Source: HB2-32-21 sp041603535
GTDB taxonomy: Bacteria; Pseudomonadota; Gammaproteobacteria; Pseudomonadales; Porticoccaceae
Direction of reading: 5' to 3'
Length of the DNA stretch: 13,790 nt
Assembly: GCA_041603535.1 (NCBI GenBank)
Contig: JBFIEE010000067.1
Span: forward strand, 1-13,790
The position numbers and the translations under genes were made by a program. How positions within the stretch are numbered: position 1 is the first letter of the stretch; each line of letters begins with the position of its first letter. The notes under the pieces are model-generated. The model was not told the DNA's origin and did no database searches. It saw only the letters and a list, made by a program, of their open reading frames with translations. Of the stretch, positions 13,237 through 13,790 are shown one piece after another.

Positions 13237-13306
13237 CAAAGGTGGTCTGAATTATCTGAGTCAGCCGTGTCACAGTCCCGAGCATCACTGGCATCGGCAT
13301 CAATAA
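13229..13306 (+). CDS. Putative 25-residue His-rich micro-ORF overlapping the cupin stop
   Basis: An ATG at 13229-13231 lies eight bases inside the 3' end of the cupin gene (ATGGCTGA shares the cupin TGA), allowing translational coupling. The frame has 25 codons. The last 12 residues, CHSPEHHWHRHQ, contain five histidines, a cysteine and a tryptophan, a composition suited to metal binding. A GGTGGAG stretch lies upstream at 13212-13217. The frame ends inside the last codons of the convergent gene. It is too short to judge by codon statistics, so chance remains the null hypothesis. Confidence 0.25.
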   Translation: MADKGGLNYLSQPCHSPEHHWHRHQ

Positions 13307-13790
13307 ATAGGCGTCCCCTCGTCGGGCAGGAGTGATGCGAGAAAGTTACCCAGTAAAACCACGGCGCTTACCCAGGTAGCGTGGCAGGATTGAGGGTCGG
13401 GATAGCCTGTGGTGTTGATCTTGACCGAGCAGCTAAAACCCTGCACGGCGGCATCTATAAAAATAGCGGGCATGATCGCCCATTCGAATTGCACGGCATG
13501 GGGATATTTTGCCTGCAACAAGATATTCTGAAACTGGAAGAATAGCGAAAAATAGACGCTGGCCTGGGTCACGGATAGCCGTTCGTTAACCGCGAATTCG
13601 ATATATCCCGTGGTGCGGTGCACATCTTTTTCGGCGATCGTTGCATAGTGACAGCCGACGGAAAAGACACCGGTATGAGTTTGATTGATGGCCGCAAGGG
13701 CAGTGGCCAGCGCACTGTCCTGTACCGCCTCGGGAATGGCTTGCAGCGCAGCTGGAGCGCCTTTCAGATTGACAAAACCAACGCCGTTGA
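13300..13790 (-). CDS. Unrecognised protein, 3' part only (runs off the window)
   Basis: A minus-strand frame stays open for 162 codons from base 13788 to the TGA at 13300-13302. The GTG at 13623 is just an internal codon: upstream codons up to the window edge are uninterrupted and protein-like, so the start is outside. The visible part has a mixed alpha/beta character, a hydrophobic and aromatic stretch VYFSLFFQFQNILL, and Cys residues in GCHYAT, GFSCSV and QSCHAT. I do not recognise a family and see no catalytic signature. It converges on the cupin gene, with only 63 bases between the stops. No terminator is evident there. Confidence 0.65.
   Translation of the reverse strand, partial: NGVGFVNLKGAPAALQAIPEAVQDSALATALAAINQTHTGVFSVGCHYATIAEKDVHRTTGYIEFAVNERLSVTQASVYFSLFFQFQNILLQAKYPHAVQFEWAIMPAIFIDAAVQGFSCSVKINTTGYPDPQSCHATWVSAVVLLGNFLASLLPDEGTPIY

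Noticed and set aside
1..13790. CRISPR arrays, tRNA or rRNA genes, insertion sequences, phage or toxin-antitoxin modules
   Set aside because: None was seen: the repeats present are short, without spacers of constant unique sequence, and no transposase, integrase or stable-RNA-like sequence was recognised.

Overview
The window is a chromosomal segment, probably from a free-living, aerobic, perhaps marine gammaproteobacterium. The reasons are an E. coli-type three-cysteine MsrA, a fused CinA, an EmrB/QacA-type efflux pump, and an adjacent DUF1302/DUF1329 pair of the kind found in pseudomonads, Marinobacter and related lipid or hydrocarbon users. Base composition looks moderate and even. I see no phage genes, transposases, CRISPR array, rRNA or tRNA. 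The taxonomic placement is inference.

Left part (1-6300), mostly plus strand. A minus-strand HSL-type alpha/beta hydrolase (191-1135) is followed by about 700 bases with little or no coding. That gap holds a degenerate 15-16 bp tandem array (1179-1256), a doubtful 62-codon ORF, and overlapping hairpins just before msrA. Next come msrA (1847-2473) and, 13 bases later, a DCC-family thiol oxidoreductase gene (2487-2996), probably one redox operon. A proton antiporter gene (3177-4382) has three 16-bp-spaced repeats upstream. A 14-spanner MFS efflux gene (4599-6230) has a perfect operator-like palindrome sitting on a TTGACA hexamer.

Middle and right part (6381-12614), all minus strand. In the direction of transcription the order is DUF1329 envelope protein, DUF1302 outer-membrane protein, a small carboxylesterase, cinA, and a NYN-domain/OST-HTH RNA-associated protein. 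DUF1329 and DUF1302 very likely form a transport or envelope unit for a lipophilic substrate. The serine esterase 170 bases downstream may act with them. Their junction carries a 27-bp tandem duplication that includes the DUF1329 stop codon and an A/T-rich perfect inverted repeat.

Right edge (12809-13790). A plus-strand small cupin gene has an unusual leader: a promoter-like TTGGCT/TATACT pair and three successive perfect palindromes. Its stop overlaps a 25-codon ORF with a histidine-rich tail. A convergent, unrecognised minus-strand gene runs off the window end.

The strongest candidates for something undescribed are the cupin leader with its overlapping His-rich micro-ORF, the DUF1329/DUF1302/esterase group, and the two short-period repeat arrays upstream of the hydrolase and the antiporter. 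All are hypotheses from reading the sequence; nothing was run.
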